Shown in pieces: positions 7,831 through 15,026 of a stretch of 64,000 bases of DNA. The DNA comes from Pseudoflavonifractor sp. An184. GTDB taxonomy: Bacteria; Bacillota; Clostridia; Oscillospirales; Oscillospiraceae. The position numbers and the translations under genes were made by a program. Each line of letters starts with the position of its first letter. Positions within the stretch are counted from its first letter, which is position 1. The stretch is from assembly GCF_002160305.1 (NCBI RefSeq), contig NZ_NFKI01000014.1:1-64000 (forward strand), in the 5' to 3' direction. The notes beneath the pieces are model-generated. The model made no database searches. It saw only the letters and a list, made by a program, of their open reading frames with translations, and was not told the origin of the DNA.

Positions 7831-8586
7831 TCAATCGTAGTAGTACCGCCAGCCCCCCTCCGTCCGGATGCGGTTGAGGGGGGTGCGGAAGGTCTCGGCC
7901 AAAATTCCGGAGGAGAACAGCTCCTCCGGCGTGCCTGTCTGGAGGAGGCGTCCCTCCTCCATCACCGCCCCCCGGTGGGCGAACCGCAGGGCCAGGCACA
8001 GGTCGTGGAGGACCAGCACCACCGCCCTGCCCTCCCGGGCCAGGGCCTGGGAGAAGGCCAACAGGTCCAGCTGGTGCTGGATGTCCAGATAGGTGGTGGG
8101 CTCGTCCATGAGGATGGTCTGGGTGTCCTGGGCCAGGGCCATGGCCAGATAGACCTTCTGCCGCTGGCCGCCGCTGAGGGTCTGGACGGGCAGCCGGGCC
8201 AGCTCCCAGGCGTCCGCCTGCTCCAGGGCCCTGCGGGCGGCGGCGTGGTCCTCCGGGCGGTACCGCCGGGGGTAGGACAGATAGGGAAACCGGCCGTGGA
8301 GCACCATGCGGTAGGCGGTGATGTTGGGGACGCTCCGGGACTGGGGCAGATAGGTGACCTTCTGGGCCAGCTGCCGCCGGGTGAGGCGGGCGGCGGGCTG
8401 GCCGTCCACCAGCACCTGCCCGCCCGCGGGGGGCTGGAGGCCGGCGATGACCTTCAGCAGGGTGCTCTTGCCGCAGCCGTTGGGCCCCAGGAGGACCAGC
8501 ACCTCCCCGGCTTTCAGGTCCAGGCTCACATCCTGCACCACCAGGGGGCCGCCGTAGCCCGCAGAGATATGTTCCAGCTGAATCAA
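7831..8586 (-). CDS. ABC transporter ATP-binding protein (FecE/BtuD type)
   Basis: 251 residues. Walker A GPNGCGKS (about 34-41), signature LSGGQRQ (about 137-143), Walker B ILMDEPT and a switch histidine in VLHD are visible. It energises uptake through the permease at 8583-9605, with which it overlaps by 4 bases. The family imports ferric siderophores, heme or cobalamin. In this siroheme neighbourhood iron or a tetrapyrrole is a reasonable substrate, but the sequence alone does not decide. Confidence 0.95.
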   Translation of the reverse strand: MIQLEHISAGYGGPLVVQDVSLDLKAGEVLVLLGPNGCGKSTLLKVIAGLQPPAGGQVLVDGQPAARLTRRQLAQKVTYLPQSRSVPNITAYRMVLHGRFPYLSYPRRYRPEDHAAARRALEQADAWELARLPVQTLSGGQRQKVYLAMALAQDTQTILMDEPTTYLDIQHQLDLLAFSQALAREGRAVVLVLHDLCLALRFAHRGAVMEEGRLLQTGTPEELFSSGILAETFRTPLNRIRTEGGWRYYYD

Positions 8587-9605
8587 GAGATTCTTCCCCC
8601 TCTCTGCCGCAGAAGCAGCCAGATGAAGAAGGGCCCGCCCGCCAGGGAGAGGACGATGCCCACCGGGATCTCATAGGGGGCGAACAGCACCCGGGACAGG
8701 AGATCGCACAGGGTGAGCAGGCACGCGCCCCCCAGGGCGCAGGCCAGCAGCAGGGGAAGGCTGTCCTCCCCCACGGTGCGGCGCATGATGTGGGGGACGA
8801 TGAGGCCCACAAAGCCCAGCAGCCCGGCAAAGCTCACCGCCGCACCCGCCAGGGCGGCGGCCAGGGCCAGCAGGACAAGGCGCAGGGGCTTCACCGGCAG
8901 CCCCAGGCTCTGGGCGGTCTCCCGGCCCAGGGCGAGAATGTCCATCTCGCCGGAGAGGGAAATCAGCAGAATCAGAGAAACTAGAACCACCCAGAAGGCG
9001 GGGACAATCCGGTCCATGGACAGGTTGCTCAGCCCGCCGATACGGAAGTCGGTATAGCTGAGCACCGCATCGGGGAAAAAGGTGACCAACGCGTCAATGC
9101 CCGCGCTGAAAATGTTGGACACCGCCACCCCCGCCAGCGCCAGGGTGATACGGCTGGCCCCGGTGCGCTCGGCGATGAGCAGCACCAGCAGCACCCCCAG
9201 GAAGGCCCCCAGGAAGGCGGCCAGGGGGGTGAGGGTCACCGACTGGGGAAAGAGAGCGGAGCACAGCACCACCATCAGGCCCGCCCCCGAGTTGACCCCG
9301 ATGATGTTGGGGGCGGCCAGGGGATTGTTCAGGACGCTCTGGATCACCGCCCCGGACACCGCCAGGGCGGCCCCCGCCAGCAGACAGCCGCAGGTGCGGG
9401 GCAGGCGGACGAACTGGATGATCTGCCCCTCCACCGTACCCGACAGCTGGCCCAGCAGGGCCTGGGGTATCAGAGAGGGGGAGACGAAGGTGGAACCCAG
9501 GCAGATGCTTAGCAGGGCGGAGAGCAGAGTGAGCAGGAGCAGCCCCGCCAGCACCCGCCCCACCGGGCGGAGCTCAGGGGTAGAGGATGTCCGCAAGCTT
9601 TTCAT
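8583..9605 (-). CDS. ABC transporter permease, FecCD family
   Basis: About 340 residues with roughly ten membrane segments. Family landmarks are RLPRTCGCLLAGAALAVSG, NNPLAAPNIIGVNSGA and GFVGLIVPHIMRR. I chose the ATG at 9605, preceded by GGGGGGAAG at good distance; an ATG at 9626 has no ribosome site. Either way the start overlaps the end of the binding-protein gene. It forms the membrane channel with the ATPase at 7831. Confidence 0.94.
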   Translation of the reverse strand: MKSLRTSSTPELRPVGRVLAGLLLLTLLSALLSICLGSTFVSPSLIPQALLGQLSGTVEGQIIQFVRLPRTCGCLLAGAALAVSGAVIQSVLNNPLAAPNIIGVNSGAGLMVVLCSALFPQSVTLTPLAAFLGAFLGVLLVLLIAERTGASRITLALAGVAVSNIFSAGIDALVTFFPDAVLSYTDFRIGGLSNLSMDRIVPAFWVVLVSLILLISLSGEMDILALGRETAQSLGLPVKPLRLVLLALAAALAGAAVSFAGLLGFVGLIVPHIMRRTVGEDSLPLLLACALGGACLLTLCDLLSRVLFAPYEIPVGIVLSLAGGPFFIWLLLRQRGGRIS

Positions 9606-10539
9606 AGGCTTCCCCCCAGCGCGCATTGGGCTTCAGATTGTATAGAGAGTGCTCCAGGGTGTGGAACCGTCCCTCCTGCACCGCCCGCAGACCGCCCCAG
9701 GCGGGGTTGGACAGGAGAGTTTTCTCCAGGGTCTCCTGGGCGTCGGTGGCGTCCGAGCCCTGGAGGACCACAAAGATATAGTCCGGGTCGGCGGCCAGGA
9801 TGGCCTCCAGGCTCAGCTCCTCCAGCAGGGGGGCGTTGCTGTCCGCCACATTGACGCAGCCCAGGTCGGAGAGCATCTCTCCCAGGAGGAAATCCTGGCT
9901 CCCCTTCACCTTGCAGCTGGAGCCGGTGGCACGGATGGTGAGCACCGTGGGGGCCGAGCCGTCCTGGCGCGCCTTGGCCGCCTCCACCTGTTCCTGGACC
10001 TGAAGGCCGTAGGTCTCATAGTTCTCCGGGCATCCGGTGAGGCCGGTGCAGATCTTCAGCATGTTCAGATAGTCGTCAAAGCTCTGGATGTCGAAGTAGG
10101 CCGTCGGGATGCCTGCGCGCTCAAAGGTGCTCTCCAGCTCCAGGTCCGCCGTGGTGTTGCAGCTGGCCAGAATGAAGTCGGGCTGGGCGGCCAGAAGGAC
10201 CTCCAGGTTGGGCTCCTTCACCGCGCCCAGGTCGGCCACAGTCTCGCTGAGCCCCAGGTCGAAGGAGGTCCAGGCGTCGTTGGCCGCCGCCACAAGGGTG
10301 TCCCGGCCTCCGGCCAGGCACCACACGTCGGCAAAGCTGCCGATAAGGGCGGCCACCCGCTCCGGCCGCTCCACCGTGACGGTCCGGCCCAGGTCGTCGG
10401 TGAAGGTGTACGCCTGGGCGGCGGAGCTGGAAGCCGAAGAAGGGGCGGCGGAGCTGGAGGAGGCCGCGGGCGAGCCGCAGGCGGAGAGAGAGGCGGCCAG
10501 AACGAAGGCCGCAAGGAGAAGAATCGGAATTCGTTTCAT
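9574..10539 (-). CDS. Iron/tetrapyrrole-type ABC substrate-binding lipoprotein
   Basis: 321 residues. The signal peptide ends in lipobox LSAC (Cys21), followed by a serine/alanine linker (about 22-41) and a periplasmic-binding fold starting FTDDLGRTVTVERPERV, typical of BtuF/FhuD-like proteins. It delivers substrate to the FecCD-type importer downstream. Lipid anchoring is expected for a monoderm. A terminator separates it from the upstream reductase gene. Substrate unresolved: siderophore, heme or corrinoid. Confidence 0.94.
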   Translation of the reverse strand: MKRIPILLLAAFVLAASLSACGSPAASSSSAAPSSASSSAAQAYTFTDDLGRTVTVERPERVAALIGSFADVWCLAGGRDTLVAAANDAWTSFDLGLSETVADLGAVKEPNLEVLLAAQPDFILASCNTTADLELESTFERAGIPTAYFDIQSFDDYLNMLKICTGLTGCPENYETYGLQVQEQVEAAKARQDGSAPTVLTIRATGSSCKVKGSQDFLLGEMLSDLGCVNVADSNAPLLEELSLEAILAADPDYIFVVLQGSDATDAQETLEKTLLSNPAWGGLRAVQEGRFHTLEHSLYNLKPNARWGEAYEKLADILYP

Positions 10540-10589
10540 AGATGGTTCCTCACAGAGTATTCGATGGATAAGCGGAAGGCGGAGCCAAA

Positions 10590-10629
10590 GAAAAAGCCCT
10601 GCCGGCAGAAGGGACCTTCTGTCGGCAGG
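10590..10629 (-). terminator. Terminator after the AsrC-like reductase gene
   Basis: On the minus strand a CCTGCCGACAGAAGG stem pairs with CTTCTGCCGGCAGG and is followed by CTTTTTCTTT. It separates the reductase from the importer genes, although some read-through is possible. Confidence 0.75.
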
Positions 10630-10671
10630 ACAGAGCGTGTGATGACAGCCGGCGCGCCGCCGGCGGGAGGG

Positions 10672-11610
10672 TCAGCGGCTCTCGCCCCGCTGAAGCAGAG
10701 GAGCGTCCAGAATGGACTGTTTGCGGGCCAGAACCTCGTCGCTGGTGAGCTGGGCAATGAAGTTGTCCGGGCCGATGCGGTCGATGAACGCGCCGAACCG
10801 CTCGCCGGTCCAGCCCTGCTCCCGGTACAGGAGGATGGCCTTCTCCACCAGCTGGAACACTTCCTCCTTGGTGTAGATCTCCGGCAGGCGGTTGCCCATC
10901 CGCTGGCGCTTGCCCCACAGGCCGCCCACAAAGACCGCATAGCCGGCCTTCTTCTCCGAGACGGTGTGGAACACGCAGTTGTCAATGCACTTGCCGCAGC
11001 TGGTGCAGAGCGTCCGGTCGATCTCCATGACGCCGTTCTCCATGTGGGCGGCGTGGACCGGACAGCGCTCCGAGGCCAGACATCTTCCGCAGCCGTGGCA
11101 GTCCTTGGAGTCGTACTCAGGCATCCGCTGCCCCATGATGCCGAAGTCGTTGAGGGAGGGCTTGACACAGTTGTTGGGGCAGCCGCCGATCCCGATTTTA
11201 AACTTGTGGGGCAGCTTTACGTCGTACCAGCCCTTGTAGAATTTCTCATGGAGCTCCCGGGCCAGGGCCTGGGTGTCGATGAGGCCGTGGACGCACACGG
11301 TGCCCTTGCAGGCCACAATGGGCCGGACCCGGGCCCCGGTGCCGCCGGTGTACAGGCCGCGCTCCTTGAGGAACTGGTCGAAGGGTTCAATGGTCTCATA
11401 GGTAAGTCCCTGGACTTCCACGGTCATGCGGGAAGTCATGGCAACGGCTCCGCTGCCGAACTTTTTGGCGGCCTCGGCGGCCACCATGAGCTCCTCACTG
11501 GTGAGGACCCCGTCCTCGGTGATAATGCGGCCTACAAAATGCTCCCCATCCCGGGTCATAATGTAGCCGCGGCCCTTCAGGGCCTTCTTCTCGGCATCGG
11601 TGATCTTCAT
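10672..11610 (-). CDS. AsrC-like siroheme/4Fe-4S reductase with ferredoxin domain
   Basis: 312 residues from the ATG at 11610 (AGGGG upstream); a TTG seven codons earlier is less likely. The first half carries the siroheme/4Fe-4S cysteine pattern of sulfite and nitrite reductases: CKGTVCVHG, then GIGGCPNNCVKPS. Inserted after it is a two-cluster ferredoxin domain (CHGCGRCLASERCP and CTSCGKCIDNC). Size and layout resemble AsrC of anaerobic sulfite reductase, but no asrA or asrB lies nearby, so the electron donor and true substrate are unknown. Siroheme genes and an importer follow. It has its own consensus promoter. Confidence 0.85.
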   Translation of the reverse strand: MKITDAEKKALKGRGYIMTRDGEHFVGRIITEDGVLTSEELMVAAEAAKKFGSGAVAMTSRMTVEVQGLTYETIEPFDQFLKERGLYTGGTGARVRPIVACKGTVCVHGLIDTQALARELHEKFYKGWYDVKLPHKFKIGIGGCPNNCVKPSLNDFGIMGQRMPEYDSKDCHGCGRCLASERCPVHAAHMENGVMEIDRTLCTSCGKCIDNCVFHTVSEKKAGYAVFVGGLWGKRQRMGNRLPEIYTKEEVFQLVEKAILLYREQGWTGERFGAFIDRIGPDNFIAQLTSDEVLARKQSILDAPLLQRGESR

Positions 11611-11687
11611 GTTTTCCCCTGCTTTCCTCAAAATCTGGCGCGCTCACGCCGCGCCTGCACAGGCATCCTTGTGGGTGAAGCACCTCC

Positions 11688-11716
11688 ATTATAATCGCAG
11701 GGCGGGAGAAATGCAA
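11688..11716 (-). promoter_or_regulatory. Promoter of the AsrC-like gene
   Basis: On the minus strand: TTGCAT (11711-11716), 17 bases, TATAAT (11688-11693). A leader of about 70 bases follows. Confidence 0.85.
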
Positions 11717-11756
11717 GCAAACCTTACAAAAACCGCCGGGAAAACAGAGGGCGCGC

Positions 11757-11785
11757 TGGACATTTTTCGCGCCATCCTCTACAAT
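11757..11785 (+). promoter_or_regulatory. Promoter of the MATE gene at 11857
   Basis: TGGACA (11757-11762), 17 bases, TACAAT (11780-11785). It is divergent from the AsrC-like gene's promoter, about 40 bases away. Confidence 0.75.
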
Positions 11786-11856
11786 GGAGGCGAGAGGACC
11801 GGCGGTCCGCCGCCCGGAGGGGAGCGGCCCGCCCCAGCGGGAGGGAGGAGCGAAAT

Positions 11857-13266
11857 ATGGAGGAGCATGCCCTGTCCCAGAGCGGGCCCGGCCTGCCGCC
11901 GGAGACCTGGAGGGAGCAGTTTGTTCAGGTGCTGACCCTGAGCGTGCCCGCCATTCTGGCGCAGATCAGCTCCATGGCCATGCAGTACATCGACGCGGCC
12001 ATGGTGGGCAGCCTGGGGGCCAGGGCCTCGGCCTCCATCGGCCTGGTGTCCACCTCCACCTGGCTGCTGGGGGGCATGTGCATCTCCCTGGCCACCGGCT
12101 TTTCCGTCCAGGTGGCCCATCTGATCGGAGCGAACCGGGAGGAGGAGGCCAGGGACGTGCTCCGGCAGGCCCTGCTGGCCGCGCTGGTGGTGGGAGCTCT
12201 GCTGTGCACGGTTGGAACCTCCATCAGCGGGGCGCTGCCCGCCTGGCTGGGGGGCGAGGCGGAGATTCTGGGGGACGCCTCCAGCTACTTTTTCATCTAC
12301 TCCTGCGCCCTTCCCGCGGTGCAGATGCGCCAGCTGTGCGGAAGCATGCTCCAGTGCAGCGGGGATATGCGCACCCCCAGCCTGCTCAACGCCCTCATGT
12401 GCGGGGAGGACGTGGTGTTCAACAGCCTGCTGATCTTCCCAGGCATCTCCATCCCCGGGACCGGGCTGTCCCTGCCGGGGGCGGGGCTGGGGGTGACAGG
12501 GGCCGCCCTGGGGACCGCCATGGCGGAGTGGGTCACCGCCCTTTTGATGCTGCTGACCGTCTGCCTGCGCGCCCCAAAGCTGCGCCTGACCCGGGAGCGG
12601 GGGCGCTGGCTGCCCACCGTCCGGTGCCTGCGCACCGCCGCCGGCATCTCCATCCCCATGGCCTTTGAGTATACGGTCATGTGCGGGGCGCAGATCGCCT
12701 CCACCCGGATCGTGGCCCCTCTGGGGACGGTGTCCATCGCCGCCAACTCCCTGGCGGTGACGGCGGAGAGCCTGTGCTATCTGCCCGGCTATGGGGTCGC
12801 GGCGGCGGCCACCACGCTGGTGGGACAGAGTCTGGGGGCGAAGCGGCGGGACCTGGCCCGGCGGTTTGCCCGGATGTGCGTGCTGCTGGCGGTGGCGCTG
12901 ATGACCCTCATGGGGGCCCTCATGTTCTGGTTTGCCCCGGCGGTGTTTGCCCTGCTCACCCCCGACCCGGCCGTCCGGACGCTAGGGGTGCAGGTGCTGC
13001 GCATCGAGGCCTTTGCAGAGCCCCTGTACGCGGTATCCATCGCCTCGGCCGGGGCCATGCGGGGGGCGGGGGACACCCTGGTGCCCAGCATCCTGAATCT
13101 GGTAAGCATGTGGGGGGTGCGGATCACCGCCGCCGCCCTGCTGGCCCCGCGCATCGGCCTGGCCGGGGTGTGGCTGGCCATGTGCGGCGAGCTGTGCTTC
13201 CGCGGGGTTCTCTTCCTGATCCGCCTGCTGCGGGAGCGCTGGCTGGACCGGAAGGTGTTTGGCTGA
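11857..13266 (+). CDS. MATE family multidrug/cation efflux protein
   Basis: 469 residues with about twelve membrane segments in two homologous halves. Each half shows the family pattern (first half: LSVPAILAQISSMAMQYIDA; second half: SIPMAFEYTVMCGAQ). It exports cationic or amphipathic compounds in exchange for Na+ or H+. A GGGAGGAG ribosome site precedes the ATG. It is a single-gene unit with its own promoter and a terminator hairpin 8 bases after the stop. Substrate not predictable. A second, different MATE gene lies at 21931-23337. Confidence 0.95.
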   Translation: MEEHALSQSGPGLPPETWREQFVQVLTLSVPAILAQISSMAMQYIDAAMVGSLGARASASIGLVSTSTWLLGGMCISLATGFSVQVAHLIGANREEEARDVLRQALLAALVVGALLCTVGTSISGALPAWLGGEAEILGDASSYFFIYSCALPAVQMRQLCGSMLQCSGDMRTPSLLNALMCGEDVVFNSLLIFPGISIPGTGLSLPGAGLGVTGAALGTAMAEWVTALLMLLTVCLRAPKLRLTRERGRWLPTVRCLRTAAGISIPMAFEYTVMCGAQIASTRIVAPLGTVSIAANSLAVTAESLCYLPGYGVAAAATTLVGQSLGAKRRDLARRFARMCVLLAVALMTLMGALMFWFAPAVFALLTPDPAVRTLGVQVLRIEAFAEPLYAVSIASAGAMRGAGDTLVPSILNLVSMWGVRITAAALLAPRIGLAGVWLAMCGELCFRGVLFLIRLLRERWLDRKVFG

Positions 13267-13273
13267 ACCAAAA

Positions 13274-13303
13274 AAGCGCTCTGGGCTTTTGCCCAGAGCG
13301 CTT
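13274..13303. terminator. Terminator hairpin, left copy
   Basis: AAGCGCTCTGGGC pairs with GCCCAGAGCGCTT around TTTT, with a run of A at its left. The same hairpin recurs at 13525-13551 on the far side of the repeat element. Each copy keeps the A- or T-run on its outer side only, as if one bidirectional terminator had been duplicated. Confidence 0.85.
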
Positions 13304-13308
13304 CAGTT

Positions 13309-13517
13309 TGTCGAAAACCTCTGTTTAGACGAATCCTCCCGAGTAATGGCGGGGGAGCTCGAGGGGGCGGCAGCCCGCCTCGAGTGGGATCAAATGCCCT
13401 GAATGCCTTGCTTGGAAAGGCGTTCAGCGAGCGCAGCGAGGACTTTTCCGCCGCGCAGCGGCGGGAAAGTAACGGCATTTTTCAGGCTGTCGGAAAAGTC
13501 CTTGGACTTTTTTGACA
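13309..13517 (+). repeat. Stem-loop array element, family A, copy 2 (complete)
   Basis: 209 bases. It starts TGTCGAAAACC and ends CTTTTTTGACA, so the two ends are inverted copies. Inside are stems at 13358-13384, 13399-13427 and 13442-13470, then the linker AACGGCATTTTT and a further stem (CAGGCTGTCGGAAAAGTCC with its complement) running to the right end. It matches the element at 1-122 and, with altered stems, the one at 60203-60388. It sits between convergent MATE and brnQ genes, bracketed by identical terminators. Confidence 0.8.
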
Positions 13518-13524
13518 GCCTGAG

Positions 13525-13556
13525 GCGCTCTGGGCTTTTTGCCCAGAGCGCTTTTT
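13525..13556 (+). terminator. Terminator hairpin, right copy
   Basis: GCGCTCTGGGC, TTTTT loop, GCCCAGAGCGC, then a T-run on the plus strand. The stem is identical to the one at 13274-13303. It lies 16 bases from the brnQ stop. Confidence 0.85.
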
Positions 13557-13571
13557 CACTGTGTGGTGAGA

Positions 13572-14843
13572 TCAGGGGGCGTCCTTCCCAACCGGTTTGG
13601 AGAGGAGGGCGCCGATCACCCCGCCCACCGCGGCGGGGATGAGCCAGCCGAAGCCGTAGTCATAGAAGGGGAGGAGCTCCACGAGGGGGAACAGGTCCAG
13701 GTAGTCGTGGAAGGTGAGCACCAGAGCGGTCAGGGTGGCCCCCAGGGCCGCCCCCTTGTAGAGGCCGGCGCGGGAGATCCAGTTCTGGAAGGCCAGCAGC
13801 ACCACCGTGGTCATGAAGGGGGGACAGATCACCGACAGCACCGGGTTGGCGATGTTGATGATGGTGGACAGGCCCAGGTTGCAGATGGCGCAGCCGATGA
13901 CCGCCAGCAGGAAGATGCCGGCGCGGTAGGAGAGGCGGCCTTTGGTCATCTCCTCAAAGTAGGAGGCGGTGGCGCCGAAGAGGCCGATGGCGGTGGTGAG
14001 GCAGGCCAGGGTGACCACAATGGCCAGAATCACCACTCCGGCCTGACCCAGCAGCTCCTTGGTGATGGCCACAATGAGGGCGGCCTGGTCCAGACCGTCC
14101 CCAAAGGCGGTGCTGGTGGTGGCGCCCAGGAAGGTGAGCCCCCCGTATACCACGGCCAGAAGCAGGGCGGCCACGCCGGTGGAGCCGGCCACCTGGGGGC
14201 GCTGCTCCTTCCAGGTTTTCAGGCCGGACTGGACCATGGAGTCCTGAATGATAATGGCGAAGCCGGCCACCGACAGAATGTCCATGGCCTGATAGCCGGC
14301 CAGCAGTCCCTCCTGGGCGATGTTGGGAGAGGCGGCCGGGCCGATGGGGCCGATGGGATTGGCAATGCCCACCACGATCAGGATCAGAATTCCGGTGATG
14401 AGCACCGGGGTGAGGCACTTGCCGATGATGTCCACCAGGCGGCTGGGGCGGATGGTCAGGAGGACCACCACCACAAAGAATAAAATGGAGAAGGGGAACA
14501 GTCCCAGCCCGTCAAACAGGGGGCGGACGGCCATCTCATAGGTGGTGGCCGCCGTGCGGGGCGGGGCGATGAACACGCCGGTACAGAGGATGGCGGCGGT
14601 GTTCAGAATAACCCCCGGCTTGGCGCCGACGGATTTGTTCATGGCCTGAACGCTGCCCCCGCCGTGGATGGCGGCATAGATGCCCACGCAGGAGAGAACC
14701 TCTACCAGGAAGAAGCAGAGAAAGCCGATGCCCCAGTCCTCTCCGCCTGATTTTCCCAGAAAAGGCGGGAAAATCAGATTCCCGGCCCCGAAAAACATGG
14801 CGAACAAGGCAAAGCCGGAGACAAAGAACTGTCGTGTCCGCAT
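13572..14843 (-). CDS. brnQ: Branched-chain amino acid carrier BrnQ (LIVCS family)
   Basis: 423 residues with about twelve membrane helices. The family start FFVSGFALFAMFFGAGNLIF (residues 6-25) is clear, as is the PPRTAATTYEM segment. It imports leucine, isoleucine and valine with Na+ or H+. AGGAGG lies 7 bases before the ATG. A GC-rich hairpin in the leader (14857-14878) ends directly at this ribosome site, so leader structure may tune translation. It has its own promoter and converges with the MATE gene. Confidence 0.96.
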   Translation of the reverse strand: MRTRQFFVSGFALFAMFFGAGNLIFPPFLGKSGGEDWGIGFLCFFLVEVLSCVGIYAAIHGGGSVQAMNKSVGAKPGVILNTAAILCTGVFIAPPRTAATTYEMAVRPLFDGLGLFPFSILFFVVVVLLTIRPSRLVDIIGKCLTPVLITGILILIVVGIANPIGPIGPAASPNIAQEGLLAGYQAMDILSVAGFAIIIQDSMVQSGLKTWKEQRPQVAGSTGVAALLLAVVYGGLTFLGATTSTAFGDGLDQAALIVAITKELLGQAGVVILAIVVTLACLTTAIGLFGATASYFEEMTKGRLSYRAGIFLLAVIGCAICNLGLSTIINIANPVLSVICPPFMTTVVLLAFQNWISRAGLYKGAALGATLTALVLTFHDYLDLFPLVELLPFYDYGFGWLIPAAVGGVIGALLSKPVGKDAP

Positions 14844-14856
14844 TGAAGAACCTCCT

Positions 14857-14943
14857 CGCGCCGCGGCAATGCGGCGCGTTTTTTTCTAATATGCGCCAAA
14901 AGGCGACTTTGTATATCATACCGGGTTTTGGCAGCTATTGCAA
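14857..14943 (-). promoter_or_regulatory. brnQ promoter and leader hairpin
   Basis: On the minus strand: TTGCAA (14938-14943), 17 bases, TATGAT (14915-14920). In the leader, CGCGCCGC and GCGGCGCG (14857-14878) form a stem next to the AGGAGG. Confidence 0.8.
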
Positions 14944-14974
14944 GGAAAACTTTGAAAAAGCGTGAAAAAGCCTA

Positions 14975-15007
14975 AAAAAGTCCAGGCGCCGCAGCCGCGG
15001 CGCCTGG
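14975..15007 (-). terminator. Terminator of the hydrogenase operon
   Basis: On the minus strand a CCAGGCGCCGCGG stem with its complement is followed by ACTTTTTT, 20 bases past the hydA stop. Confidence 0.88.
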
Positions 15008-15026
15008 AAATCAGGAGGGAGAGGGG

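Noticed and set aside
7193-8830. 545-residue frame suggesting an ATPase-region fusion to precorrin-2 dehydrogenase
   Set aside because: Only the last 207 codons resemble a protein family; the upstream part is an out-of-frame reading of the ABC ATPase gene. An ATG at 7816 explains the enzyme.
10540-10671. Cobalamin or other riboswitch upstream of the ABC importer
   Set aside because: The space holds only the terminator of the preceding gene and a short leader; no conserved riboswitch core is visible.
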